DNA of 64,000 nucleotides from contig NZ_JAGIOH010000001.1 in the NCBI RefSeq assembly GCF_017876625.1, positions 5,663,501-5,727,500 of the forward strand, in the 5' to 3' direction. Both the position numbers and the translations under genes were made by a program. Source of the DNA: Streptomyces syringium (lineage in GTDB: Bacteria > Actinomycetota > Actinomycetes > Streptomycetales > Streptomycetaceae). Every line of letters begins with the position of its first letter. Positions within the stretch are counted from its first letter, which is position 1. The notes beneath the pieces are model-generated. The model searched no databases, was not told the origin of the DNA, and saw only the letters and a list, made by a program, of their open reading frames with translations. This document shows, one piece after another, positions 53,926 through 62,265 of this stretch.

Positions 53926-56388
53926 CTACACCGGCCCCGCCACGACGGCCACCGGCTTCGCCAGCGGCACGCCGGAGCCGTCGCGGCGCGGGTCGAGGTC
54001 CGGCAGCTCGACGGGGGTTCCCGCCGCGTTCGCCGCGCGGGCCGGCGACGCGCCCGCCCAGGCCAGCACCAGGCAGTCCTCGCCCTTGAGGAACCGCTGG
54101 CAGCGCACGCCGCCCGTGGCCCGCCCCTTGCGGGGGTACTGGTCGAACGGCGTCATCTTCGCCGTCGTCTCCGAAGCGCCGAGCAGTGTGCCGCGCGCGC
54201 CCGCCACGGTGAACACCACGGCGTCGCCCGCCGGGTCGATGGCCGTGAAGGAGATCACCTTCGCCCCGTCGGAGAGCTTGATCCCCGCCATGCCGCCCGC
54301 GGGCCGGCCCTGCGGCCGGACCTGCCCGGCCGGATAGCGCAGCAACTGGGCGTCGTCCGTGATGAAGACCAGGTCCTCCTCGCCCGTACGCAGCTCCACG
54401 GCCCCGACGACCCGGTCACCGTCCTTGAGGCCGATGACCTCCAGCTCGTCCTTGTTGGCCGGATAGTCCGGGACCACGCGCTTGACGACGCCCTGCTCCG
54501 TGCCGATCGCGAGCCCCGGCGAGGACTCGTCCAAGGTGGTGAGGCAGACGATCCGCTCGCCGTCCTCCAGTGACAGGAACTCCGACACCGGCGCGCCACC
54601 CGAGAGATTCGGCGCCGACGCCGTCTCCGGGAGCTGCGGCAGATCGATCACCGGCAGCCGCAGCAGCCGGCCGGCCGAGGTGACCGCCCCCACGTCCGCC
54701 CGAGCCGTCGCCGGGACCGCCGAGACGATCACATCGTGCTTGACGCGCTTGACCTCGCCGTGGTCGCCCTCGTGCGCGAACGGCTCCGCGCTGGCCGTAC
54801 GGGCCAGCAGCCCGGTCGAGGACAGCAGTACCCGGCACGGGTCGTCCGCGACCTCCAGCGGCACCGCGGAGACCGGCGAGCCCGCCGACTGCAGCAGCAC
54901 CGTGCGACGGTCGGTGCCGAACTTCTTCGCCACGTCCGCCAGTTCGCCCGAGACGAGCTTGCGCAGCTCGGCGTCGGAATCCAGGATCCGGGTCAGCTCC
55001 TCGATCTCGGTGGTGAGCCGGTCGCGCTCCGACTCCAGCTCGACGCGGTCGAACTTCGTCAGACGGCGCAGCGGGGTGTCGAGGATGTACTGCGTCTGCA
55101 CCTCGGAGAGCGAGAAGCGCGCGACGAGTGACTCCTTGGCCTGCGCCGCGTTCTCACTCGATCGAATGATTCGGATGACCTCGTCGATGTCGATGAGGGC
55201 CACCAGCAGGCCCTCGACCAGGTGCAGCCGGTCCTGGCGCTTGCCGCGGCGGAACTCGCTGCGACGGCGCACGACCTCGAAGCGGTGGTCGACATAGACC
55301 TCCAGCAGCTCCTTGAGGCCCAGCGTCAACGGCTGGCCGTCCACCAGCGCGACGTTGTTGATGCCGAAGGACTCCTCCATCGGCGTCAGCTTGTAGAGCT
55401 GCTCGAGCACGGCCTCCGGGTTGAAGCCGTTCTTCACCTCGATGACCAGGCGCAGACCGTGGGAGCGGTCGGTGAGGTCCTTGACGTCGGCGATGCCCTG
55501 GAGCTTCTTCGAGCCGACCAGGTCCTTGATCTTGGCGATCACCTTTTCCGGACCCACCGTGAAGGGGAGTTCGGTCACGACGATGCCCTTGCGGCGGGCC
55601 GTCACATTCTCCACGGCGACGGTCGCACGGATCTTGAAGGTGCCGCGGCCGGTCTCGTAGGCGTCCCGGATGCCGCTCAGCCCGACGATCCGGCCGCCCG
55701 TGGGCAGGTCCGGACCCGGGACGAACCGCATCAGGGTGTCGAGGTCGGCGCCCGGGTGCTTGATCAGGTGCCGGGCGGCGGCGACGACCTCGCCCAGATT
55801 GTGCGGCGGCATGTTCGTCGCCATGCCGACCGCGATGCCGGTCGCGCCGTTGACCAGAAGGTTCGGATAGGCGGCCGGGAGGGCCACCGGCTCCTGCTCG
55901 CTGCCGTCGTAATTCGGCGTGAAGTCGACGGTGTCCTCGTCGATCGACTCCGTCATCAGCGACGTCGTCGCCGCCATGCGGGCCTCGGTGTACCGCATCG
56001 CGGCGGGCGGGTCGTCATTGCCCAGCGAACCGAAGTTGCCGTGCCCGTCGACCAGCGGCACCCGCATGGAGAACGGCTGCGCCATGCGGACCAGGGCGTC
56101 GTAGATGGACGCGTCGCCGTGCGGGTGGAGCTTGCCCATCACCTCGCCGACGACGCGGGCGCACTTCACGTACGAACGCTCGGGGCGCAGCCCCATGTCG
56201 TTCATCTGGAACAGGATGCGGCGCTGGACGGGCTTCAGCCCGTCCCGGGCATCGGGCAGAGCGCGCGAGTAGATGACCGAGTAGGCGTACTCGAGGAAGG
56301 AGCCCTGCATCTCGTCGACGACGTCGATGTCGAGGATGCGCTCCTCGAAGTCGTCCGGCGGCGGGGTCTTCGTGCTGCGGCGGGCCAT
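53926..56388 (-). CDS. parC: DNA topoisomerase IV subunit A
   Basis: An 820-residue breakage-reunion subunit. The catalytic Tyr133 is in AAMRYTEARM; RRILFQMNDMGLRPERSYVKCARVVGEVMGKLHPHGD is the winged helix. The C-terminal beta-pinwheel repeats (GVVKRVVPDYPANKDELEVIGLK) lack the GyrA box QRRGGRG, which supports ParC over GyrA. In the quinolone region HGDASIYD an Ala93 is at the position of E. coli GyrA Ser83. ATG 56388 is chosen; the frame is open 80 codons further, but this overlaps the divergent promoter. Together with parE it forms topoisomerase IV. Confidence 0.92.
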   Translation of the reverse strand: MARRSTKTPPPDDFEERILDIDVVDEMQGSFLEYAYSVIYSRALPDARDGLKPVQRRILFQMNDMGLRPERSYVKCARVVGEVMGKLHPHGDASIYDALVRMAQPFSMRVPLVDGHGNFGSLGNDDPPAAMRYTEARMAATTSLMTESIDEDTVDFTPNYDGSEQEPVALPAAYPNLLVNGATGIAVGMATNMPPHNLGEVVAAARHLIKHPGADLDTLMRFVPGPDLPTGGRIVGLSGIRDAYETGRGTFKIRATVAVENVTARRKGIVVTELPFTVGPEKVIAKIKDLVGSKKLQGIADVKDLTDRSHGLRLVIEVKNGFNPEAVLEQLYKLTPMEESFGINNVALVDGQPLTLGLKELLEVYVDHRFEVVRRRSEFRRGKRQDRLHLVEGLLVALIDIDEVIRIIRSSENAAQAKESLVARFSLSEVQTQYILDTPLRRLTKFDRVELESERDRLTTEIEELTRILDSDAELRKLVSGELADVAKKFGTDRRTVLLQSAGSPVSAVPLEVADDPCRVLLSSTGLLARTASAEPFAHEGDHGEVKRVKHDVIVSAVPATARADVGAVTSAGRLLRLPVIDLPQLPETASAPNLSGGAPVSEFLSLEDGERIVCLTTLDESSPGLAIGTEQGVVKRVVPDYPANKDELEVIGLKDGDRVVGAVELRTGEEDLVFITDDAQLLRYPAGQVRPQGRPAGGMAGIKLSDGAKVISFTAIDPAGDAVVFTVAGARGTLLGASETTAKMTPFDQYPRKGRATGGVRCQRFLKGEDCLVLAWAGASPARAANAAGTPVELPDLDPRRDGSGVPLAKPVAVVAGPV

Positions 56389-56620
56389 CGCGGCTGCGGC
56401 TCCTTCGATCGATTGCCGAGGTGGGGGGTCTGACGCCGACCATTGTGGACCGCGCCACTGACAACGCCGACCGCGACCCGTCCGTAAGAGCGCACCGTGA
56501 CGGGAACTTCGCCAGATGTCAGCGCGCTTGCATACAGTGACAGAACTGTTCATCACGCTAGTCGCCGCGGCGGACGCCGCGAGGCGGGGCGAGATTTTTC
56601 CAGCGATCGAAGGGACGTAC

Positions 56621-57976
56621 ATGCCCATGGGTCACACGGCCACGCAACAGGCCGGTACCGGCGGCCTGACAGCGACCGAGCACCGCCTGGCCAACGGCCT
56701 GCGGGTGGTGCTCTCCGAGGACCATCTGACCCCGGTCGCCGCGGTCTGCCTCTGGTACGACGTCGGCTCGCGCCACGAAGTCAAGGGCCGTACCGGCCTC
56801 GCCCACCTCTTCGAGCACCTCATGTTCCAGGGCTCGGCGCAGGTCAAGGGCAACGGCCACTTCGAGCTGGTGCAGGGCGCGGGCGGCTCGCTCAACGGCA
56901 CCACCAGCTTCGAGCGCACCAATTACTTCGAGACCATGCCGGCCCACCAGGTGGAGCTGGCCCTGTGGCTCGAGGCCGACCGGATGGGGTCGCTGCTGAC
57001 CGCCCTCGACGAGGAGTCGATGGAGAACCAGCGCGACGTCGTCAAGAACGAGCGCCGCCAGCGCTACGACAACGTGCCCTACGGCACCGCGTTCGAGAAG
57101 CTGACGGCCATGGCCTACCCCGACGGCCACCCGTACCACCACACCCCGATCGGCTCGATGGCCGACCTGGACGCCGCCTCCCTGGAGGACGCGCGCGCCT
57201 TCTTCCGCACGTACTATGCGCCGGGCAACGCCGTCCTGTCGGTCGTCGGCGACATCGACACCGAGCAGACGCTCGCCTGGATCGAGAAGTACTTCGGCTC
57301 CATCCCCGCCCACGACGGCAAGCAGCCGCCGCGCGACGGCAGCCTTCCCGACGTCATCGGCGAGCAGCTGCGCGAGGTCGTGCGCGAGGAGGTCCCCTCC
57401 CGCGCCCTGATGGCCGCCTACCGTCTGCCGCACGACGGCACCCGTGAGGCCGACGCCGCCGACCTCGCCCTCACCGTCCTCGGCGGCGGCGAGTCCTCCC
57501 GGCTCCACAACCGCCTGGTCCGCCACGACCGCACCGCCGTCGCCGCCGGCTTCGGCCTGCTGCGGCTCGCCGGCGCCCCCTCGCTCGGCTGGCTGGACGT
57601 CAAGACGTCCGGCGGCGTCGAGGTCCCGGACATCGAGACCGCCGTCGACGAGGAGCTGGCCCGCTTCGCCGCCGAGGGGCCGACCCCGGAGGAGATGGAG
57701 CGCGCCCAGGCCCAGCTGGAGCGCGAGTGGCTGGACCGGCTCGCCACGGTCAGCGGCCGCGCGGACGAACTGTGCCGCTACGCGGTCCTGTTCGGCGACC
57801 CGCAGCTCGCCCTCAGCGCGGTCGACCGGGTCCTGGACATCACCGCCGAGGAGGTGCGGGAGGTCGCCGCGGCCCGGCTGCGCCCCGACAACCGCGCCGT
57901 GCTGGTGTACGAGCCGACCGCCCCCGAGGCCGACGAGAACGCAGGAAACGCAACGGAAAGCGAGACGGCCCAGTGA
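56621..57976 (+). CDS. M16 zinc peptidase, catalytic subunit
   Basis: A 451-residue peptidase of the processing-protease-like group. The inverted zinc motif HLFEH (His62, Glu65, His66) is in GLAHLFEHLMFQGS; the third ligand Glu is expected in DEESMENQRDVVKNERRQ. The two halves of the M16 fold are present (LSVVGDIDTEQTLAWIEKYFGS and LRLAGAPSLGWLDVKTSGG). It is probably cytosolic, with no signal peptide. ATG 56621 has AAGGGA at 56610-56615. The next gene overlaps its stop (GTGA), so the pair is translated together. Confidence 0.88.
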   Translation: MPMGHTATQQAGTGGLTATEHRLANGLRVVLSEDHLTPVAAVCLWYDVGSRHEVKGRTGLAHLFEHLMFQGSAQVKGNGHFELVQGAGGSLNGTTSFERTNYFETMPAHQVELALWLEADRMGSLLTALDEESMENQRDVVKNERRQRYDNVPYGTAFEKLTAMAYPDGHPYHHTPIGSMADLDAASLEDARAFFRTYYAPGNAVLSVVGDIDTEQTLAWIEKYFGSIPAHDGKQPPRDGSLPDVIGEQLREVVREEVPSRALMAAYRLPHDGTREADAADLALTVLGGGESSRLHNRLVRHDRTAVAAGFGLLRLAGAPSLGWLDVKTSGGVEVPDIETAVDEELARFAAEGPTPEEMERAQAQLEREWLDRLATVSGRADELCRYAVLFGDPQLALSAVDRVLDITAEEVREVAAARLRPDNRAVLVYEPTAPEADENAGNATESETAQ

Positions 57977-59388
57977 GCGACGCCGCACCCGCGAGCAGCA
58001 CGCGGACCGCAGGCCCTTCGATGGACTTCCACCCCCGGCCGCAGCCCGGCGAGGCCACCCCGTGGGCCTTCCCGGCCCCCGAGCGCGGTGAGCTGCCCAA
58101 CGGCCTCACCGTGCTGCGCTGCCACCGCCCCGGCCAGCAGGTCGTCGCCGTCGAGATCAACCTCGCGGCGCCCCTGGACGCCGAGCCGCAGGGGCTCGAC
58201 GGCGTCGCCACGATCATGGCGCGCGCCCTGTCCGAGGGCACCGACCGGCACACCGCCGAGGAGTTCACGGCCGAGCTGGAGCGCTGCGGGGCCACCCTCG
58301 ACGCGCACGCCGACCACCCCGGCGTCCGGGTCTCGCTGGAGGTCCCCGCTTCCCGGCTGCCCAAGGCGCTCGGTCTGCTCGCCGACGCCCTGCGCGCCCC
58401 CGCGTTCCCCGACGGCGAGGTCGAGCGCCTCGTCCGCAACCGGCTGGACGAGATCCCGCACGAGCTGGCCAACCCCGCCCGCCGGGCCGCCGTGGCGCTC
58501 TCCAAGGAGCTCTTCCCCGCCGAGTCGCGGATGTCCCGCCCCCGCCAGGGCACCGAGGAGACCGTCGAGCGCATCGACGCCGCCGCCGTCCGCGCCTTCT
58601 ACGAGGCGCACGTCCGCCCCGCCACGGCGACCGCCGTGGTCGTCGGCGACTTCACCGGTGTCGACCTCGACAAGGCGCTGGCCGAGTCCCTCGGCGCGTG
58701 GACCGGCTCCGCAGCCGAGCCCCGGCCCGTACCGCCGATCACCGCGGACGACTCCGGCCGCGTCGTGATCGTCGACCGCCCCGGCGCGGTGCAGACCCAG
58801 CTCCTCATCGGCCGGATCGGCGGCGACCGGCACGACCGCGTCTGGCCCGCCCAGGTGCTCGGCACGTACTGCCTCGGCGGCACCCTCACCTCCCGCCTGG
58901 ACCGCGTCCTGCGCGAGGAGAAGGGCTACACCTACGGTGTGCGCTCCTTCGGCCAGGTGCTCCGCTCGGCGCCCGACGGCACCGGCGCCGCGATGCTCGC
59001 CATCAGCGGCTCCGTCGACACCGCGTCCACCGGACCGGCGCTGGCCGACCTGTGGACCGTGCTGCGCACCCTGGCCGCCGAGGGGCTGACCGACGCCGAG
59101 CGCGACGTCGCCGTGCAGAACCTCGTGGGCGTCGCCCCGCTCAAGTACGAGACGGCCGCCGCCGTCGCGGGCACGCTCGCCGACCAGGTCGAGCAGCACC
59201 TCCCGGACGACTTCCAGGCGCACCTGTACGAGCGCCTCGCGGAGACGGGCACCGTGGAGGCCACCGCGGCCGTCGTGAGCGCGTTCCCGGCCGACCGCCT
59301 CGTGACGGTCCTCGTCGGTGACGCCGCGGAGATCCTGGAGCCCGTCAAGGCACTGGGCATCGGAGCGGTGACGGTCGTCCAGGGCTGA
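57973..59388 (+). CDS. M16-like peptidase partner lacking the zinc motif
   Basis: A 471-residue M16-fold protein. At the position of HxxEH it has GVATIMARALSEGT, so it cannot bind zinc the usual way. It resembles the non-catalytic partner of bacterial M16 heterodimers. The second half has VVVGDFTGVDLDKALAESLGAW and REEKGYTYGVRSFGQ, which includes the Arg/Tyr substrate residues usually supplied in trans. GTG 57973 overlaps the upstream stop by four bases. A terminator follows at 59473. Confidence 0.88.
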   Translation: MSDAAPASSTRTAGPSMDFHPRPQPGEATPWAFPAPERGELPNGLTVLRCHRPGQQVVAVEINLAAPLDAEPQGLDGVATIMARALSEGTDRHTAEEFTAELERCGATLDAHADHPGVRVSLEVPASRLPKALGLLADALRAPAFPDGEVERLVRNRLDEIPHELANPARRAAVALSKELFPAESRMSRPRQGTEETVERIDAAAVRAFYEAHVRPATATAVVVGDFTGVDLDKALAESLGAWTGSAAEPRPVPPITADDSGRVVIVDRPGAVQTQLLIGRIGGDRHDRVWPAQVLGTYCLGGTLTSRLDRVLREEKGYTYGVRSFGQVLRSAPDGTGAAMLAISGSVDTASTGPALADLWTVLRTLAAEGLTDAERDVAVQNLVGVAPLKYETAAAVAGTLADQVEQHLPDDFQAHLYERLAETGTVEATAAVVSAFPADRLVTVLVGDAAEILEPVKALGIGAVTVVQG

Positions 59389-59472
59389 CGGCACGTCGGA
59401 GCGGTGACCGGTCGCGGCCGGGTGCGGTCGGCAGCGCCCGCACGGGACGGCCAACTGGTCAGCAGATAAGCG

Positions 59473-59520
59473 CATAAGGGAGGCACGCGGGGCCAACGGG
59501 GCTCGCGTGCCTCCCTTATG
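59473..59520 (+). terminator. M16 operon terminator
   Basis: A 17-bp stem CATAAGGGAGGCACGCG with its perfect complement, loop about 14 bases, followed by T-rich TCCGTTTTG. Confidence 0.88.
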
Positions 59521-59644
59521 TCCGTTTTGAAGGAGAGGTTGCACGTCTGGAGTGTGGCGTACGACACAAAACCTCGGTTCTGTTTGTCGATCGAAACGCA
59601 CCCCGATTAGCGTCAGTCCGGCTGACCGTCAGATGTGAGTCGCA

Positions 59645-59798
59645 TCCGCGGCACCGGTCAGTCATCGCCGAGTCCCCAATGGCGCGAGCCAGGGGAGCCG
59701 GGGACCCACAGTCCCTGGGGTGAATCGGGTCCCTTCCCGGAGGGAGCCGTAGGAGACCTTCCTGCTCCGAACCCGTCAGCTAACCCGGTAGGCGAGAA
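59645..59798 (+). ncRNA. ydaO/yuaA-type c-di-AMP riboswitch
   Basis: The leader shows the ydaO hallmarks: ATCGCCGAGTCCCC early, then GGGGAGCCGGGGACCC, CTGGGGTGAATCGGG, GGGAGCCGTAGGAGACC, CTGCTCCGAACCCGTCAGC and TAACCCGGTAGGC. These match conserved parts of this RNA, which in Streptomyces represses cell-wall hydrolase genes when c-di-AMP is bound. The boundaries are approximate. Confidence 0.88.
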
Positions 59799-59810
59799 GG
59801 AAGGAAAGGA

Positions 59811-60626
59811 ATGGCCACACCCATGGCGTTCATAGGTGCCACTGGCAAGCATCGTCGTCCGAGCCGCGCCGTCCGCGTGAGCGCGAACGTGGCGGGCATC
59901 GCCACGCTCACCGCCACCGGTGTGGTCGCCGGCTTCGCCGCTCCGGCGATCGCCGCCACCGACGACGCCCCGCGCGTCCAGGACACCGGCCTCACCCAGG
60001 CCGTCGTCATGGGTGACGAGACCGCCGACCGGATCGACGCCCAGGCCGACACCCAGCAGAGCGCCGCCTACGAGGCCGAGGCGCGGCTGAAGGCGGAGGC
60101 CGACGCGAAGCAGAAGGCCGCGGACGCCAAGCAGCGCGCGGACGAGGCCAAGCGCAAGGCCGAGGCCGAGCGCGCCGAGAAGGAGCGCGCCGCCCGCGAC
60201 GAGGAGCGCAAGCGTCTCAACGCCTACGTCTCCCCGATCGACGGCAGTTACGTCTCCACCTCCTACAAGGCCTCCAGCGGCCTGTGGTCCTCCGGCAGCC
60301 ACACCGGCGTCGACTTCCACGCCGCCGAGGGCTCGACGGTGCAGTCCGTGGGCGCCGGCACCGTCGTCGAGGCGGGCTGGGGCGGCGCGTACGGCAACAA
60401 CGTCGTCATCAAGCACAACGACGGCACCTACACGCAGTACGGCCACCTCTCCTCGATCAGCGTCAGCGCCGGCCAGACGGTCACCGCGGGGCAGCAGATC
60501 GGCATCTCCGGCTCCACGGGCAACGTCACCGGCCCGCACCTGCACTTCGAGGCCCGTACGGGTGCCGACTACGGCTCCGACATCGACCCCGTCGCCTACC
60601 TGCGCGCGCACGGCGTCAGCGTCTGA
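59811..60626 (+). CDS. M23 family cell-wall endopeptidase
   Basis: A 271-residue exported LytM-like peptidase. A basic N-terminus (KHRRPSRAVRVSANVAG) precedes the signal core (IATLTATGVVAGFAAPAIAA). A Lys/Glu/Ala coiled-coil (about residues 85-140) follows. The catalytic zinc domain holds SGSHTGVDFHA (first His, Asp) and GPHLHFEAR (HxH). It cleaves peptidoglycan cross-links. ATG 59811 has AAGGAAAGG upstream. Expression should be gated by the c-di-AMP riboswitch. A terminator follows at 60664. Confidence 0.93.
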   Translation: MATPMAFIGATGKHRRPSRAVRVSANVAGIATLTATGVVAGFAAPAIAATDDAPRVQDTGLTQAVVMGDETADRIDAQADTQQSAAYEAEARLKAEADAKQKAADAKQRADEAKRKAEAERAEKERAARDEERKRLNAYVSPIDGSYVSTSYKASSGLWSSGSHTGVDFHAAEGSTVQSVGAGTVVEAGWGGAYGNNVVIKHNDGTYTQYGHLSSISVSAGQTVTAGQQIGISGSTGNVTGPHLHFEARTGADYGSDIDPVAYLRAHGVSV

Positions 60627-60663
60627 CCGTCGCCTCCGGGGCGCAAGTCCCGCACTCATCTTT

Positions 60664-60697
60664 CGCGAAGGCCCCGGCTCCGGCCGGGGCCTTCGCG
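60664..60697 (+). terminator. Terminator of the M23 peptidase gene
   Basis: A 15-bp stem CGCGAAGGCCCCGGC with a TCCG loop, 38 bases after the stop. Confidence 0.85.
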
Positions 60698-60857
60698 TTG
60701 GCCGGACGCGTCGACCAGGCGTATCCACCGGCCCGTTGGCCAAAAAATAGCCATGGATTCCGGTCTCCCATCGGAAATCCCCGGCTATTGCCATAGAGTC
60801 GCCGAACAGACGTCAATCGGCCGCGTTTCGCGGGGATTAAGGCGGAGGTTCACCGAT

Positions 60858-61598
60858 GTGGGGCCCCACGTGACCGGCAATGGCGACGCAGTGCGAGAAG
60901 GCGGCCGCATTTCCGCGCACGCCGTGTGCGCGGCGATCCGCGACGACATCGTCTCCGGGGCCCACCCGCCCGGCAGCCGGCTCATCGAGGAGTTACTGGC
61001 CCGTCGTTACGGCGTCTCCCGGGTGCCGGTGCGCGAAGCCCTGCGCACCCTCGCCTCCGAAGGGTTCGTGACCACCCGCCGGCACGCCGGGGCGTGCGTC
61101 GCCGAACCCAGTGAGCGGGAAGCCGCCGATCTCCTCGACGTCCGGGCCCTGCTGGAGCCGCTCGGTGCCGCACGCGCCGCGCAGCGCCGCACGGAGGCCC
61201 ATCTGAAGGTGCTGCGCGGACTGGTCAGGCTCGGGCAGGAGCGCGCCCGGGGCGGCCGTACGGCGGAACTGCGCCCGCTGGGCGACTGGTTCGACGAGAC
61301 CCTCGCCCAGGCCTCCGGCAGCCCCAGCCTCGCCGCTCTGCTGACCCAGCTACGACTGAAGATCGCCTGGGTCTACGCACCGGAGACCCCGCTGCGGCCC
61401 GTCGAGGTCTGGGACGCCCACGGGGCCCTCGTCGACGCCGTCGCCCGGGGCGACGCGGAGCGGGCCCGGGCGCTGGCCGAGGCACGGGCCGGCCGGCCGC
61501 CGGGTGAATACCGACTGCGCCGGGCGGTGCGTGTGGGGCGGGCCGGGCGAGTGAGAAATCCGAAACAATCCGTAAACACGGTGAGCGCTCGCTCTTAA
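60858..61598 (+). CDS. GntR-family transcriptional regulator (FadR subgroup)
   Basis: A 246-residue regulator. Winged helix: AHAVCAAIRDDIVSGAHPPG, RYGVSRVPVREALRTLASEG. The C-terminal FCD ligand-binding helices (LLDVRALLEPLGAARAAQ, WDAHGALVDAVARGDAERA) are shorter than usual, and the C-terminus is basic. GTG 60858 has GGAGG at 60844-60848; the ORF is open 35 codons upstream without coding character. It lies beside ptsH in the opposite direction, a pairing seen in other Streptomyces. Target unknown. Confidence 0.82.
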   Translation: MGPHVTGNGDAVREGGRISAHAVCAAIRDDIVSGAHPPGSRLIEELLARRYGVSRVPVREALRTLASEGFVTTRRHAGACVAEPSEREAADLLDVRALLEPLGAARAAQRRTEAHLKVLRGLVRLGQERARGGRTAELRPLGDWFDETLAQASGSPSLAALLTQLRLKIAWVYAPETPLRPVEVWDAHGALVDAVARGDAERARALAEARAGRPPGEYRLRRAVRVGRAGRVRNPKQSVNTVSARS

Positions 61599-61708
61599 CA
61601 AGAATCCGCTATTCAAGGCGCCGCCGAGGGCGCGGGGCCGGTATTTCCGGGTGCGGCTTCAGGCCTCATATGCCCGCGCAAAACAAACGGGTCCGTGCAA
61701 ACGAAAAG

Positions 61709-61746
61709 CGGGGCCGCGACGGCCTCAATCGGCCGCCGCGGCCCCG
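61709..61746 (-). terminator. ptsH terminator
   Basis: An inverted repeat CGGGGCCGCG pairing with CGCGGCCCCG with inner partial pairing, 22 bases after the ptsH stop on the minus strand. Confidence 0.75.
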
Positions 61747-61767
61747 CCGGGCGCGATGCGCGGTGAA

Positions 61768-62049
61768 TCAGACGGTCTCCGGGAGCTCCTCGAGCCCCTC
61801 GGCGACCAGCTTGGCCAGACGGTCGAGCGCGGCCTCGGCGCCTTCCGCCTCGGTGGCGAGGACGATCTCCTCGCCGCCCTGGGCGCCCAGGCCCAGCACG
61901 GCCAGCATCGACGCGGCGTTGACGGGGCTGCCGTCGGCCTTGGCGATCGTCACGGGGACGCCGGCGGCCGTCGCCGCACGGACGAAGATCGACGCGGGAC
62001 GGGCGTGCAGGCCCTCGGCCCAGCCGACGTTGACGCGGCGCTCAACCAT
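61768..62049 (-). CDS. ptsH: Phosphocarrier protein HPr
   Basis: A 93-residue PTS phosphocarrier that relays phosphate from enzyme I to sugar-specific EIIA. The active-site His15 lies in EGLHARPAS. The regulatory serine equivalent is Ser47 in VNAASMLAVLGLG. ATG 62049 has GAAGGG 8 bases upstream and gives the standard 93-residue length; five further in-frame codons upstream start at 62064 but are not needed. S. coelicolor HPr has the same length and neighbours. Confidence 0.95.
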   Translation of the reverse strand: MVERRVNVGWAEGLHARPASIFVRAATAAGVPVTIAKADGSPVNAASMLAVLGLGAQGGEEIVLATEAEGAEAALDRLAKLVAEGLEELPETV

Positions 62050-62265
62050 GGTGTTGCCCTTCAAGTCGCTATTGGTTGTCTAGACCAGTGTCTCACGGGG
62101 GTGGCGGTGCTCCGGTGTGGTGCTCCCCACGACACCTCGGGCGACACCTCGCACGACACCCCGGACGAACGTCCGGCCGCCTCCCGGGTGACAACCGCCC
62201 CCGCGCCCTTGCCGCAAGGGGGGTGAGCCGGGACCGTTGTCGGTCCCCGGTCGTACGCTGACCCC

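Larger units (their letters stand above)
59389..59810. other. Intergenic region with terminator and riboswitch leader
   Basis: A 422-base gap before the M23 peptidase. It holds the terminator at 59473-59520, a promoter region around 59560-59620 (TTAGCG near 59607) and the riboswitch below. Confidence 0.75.
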
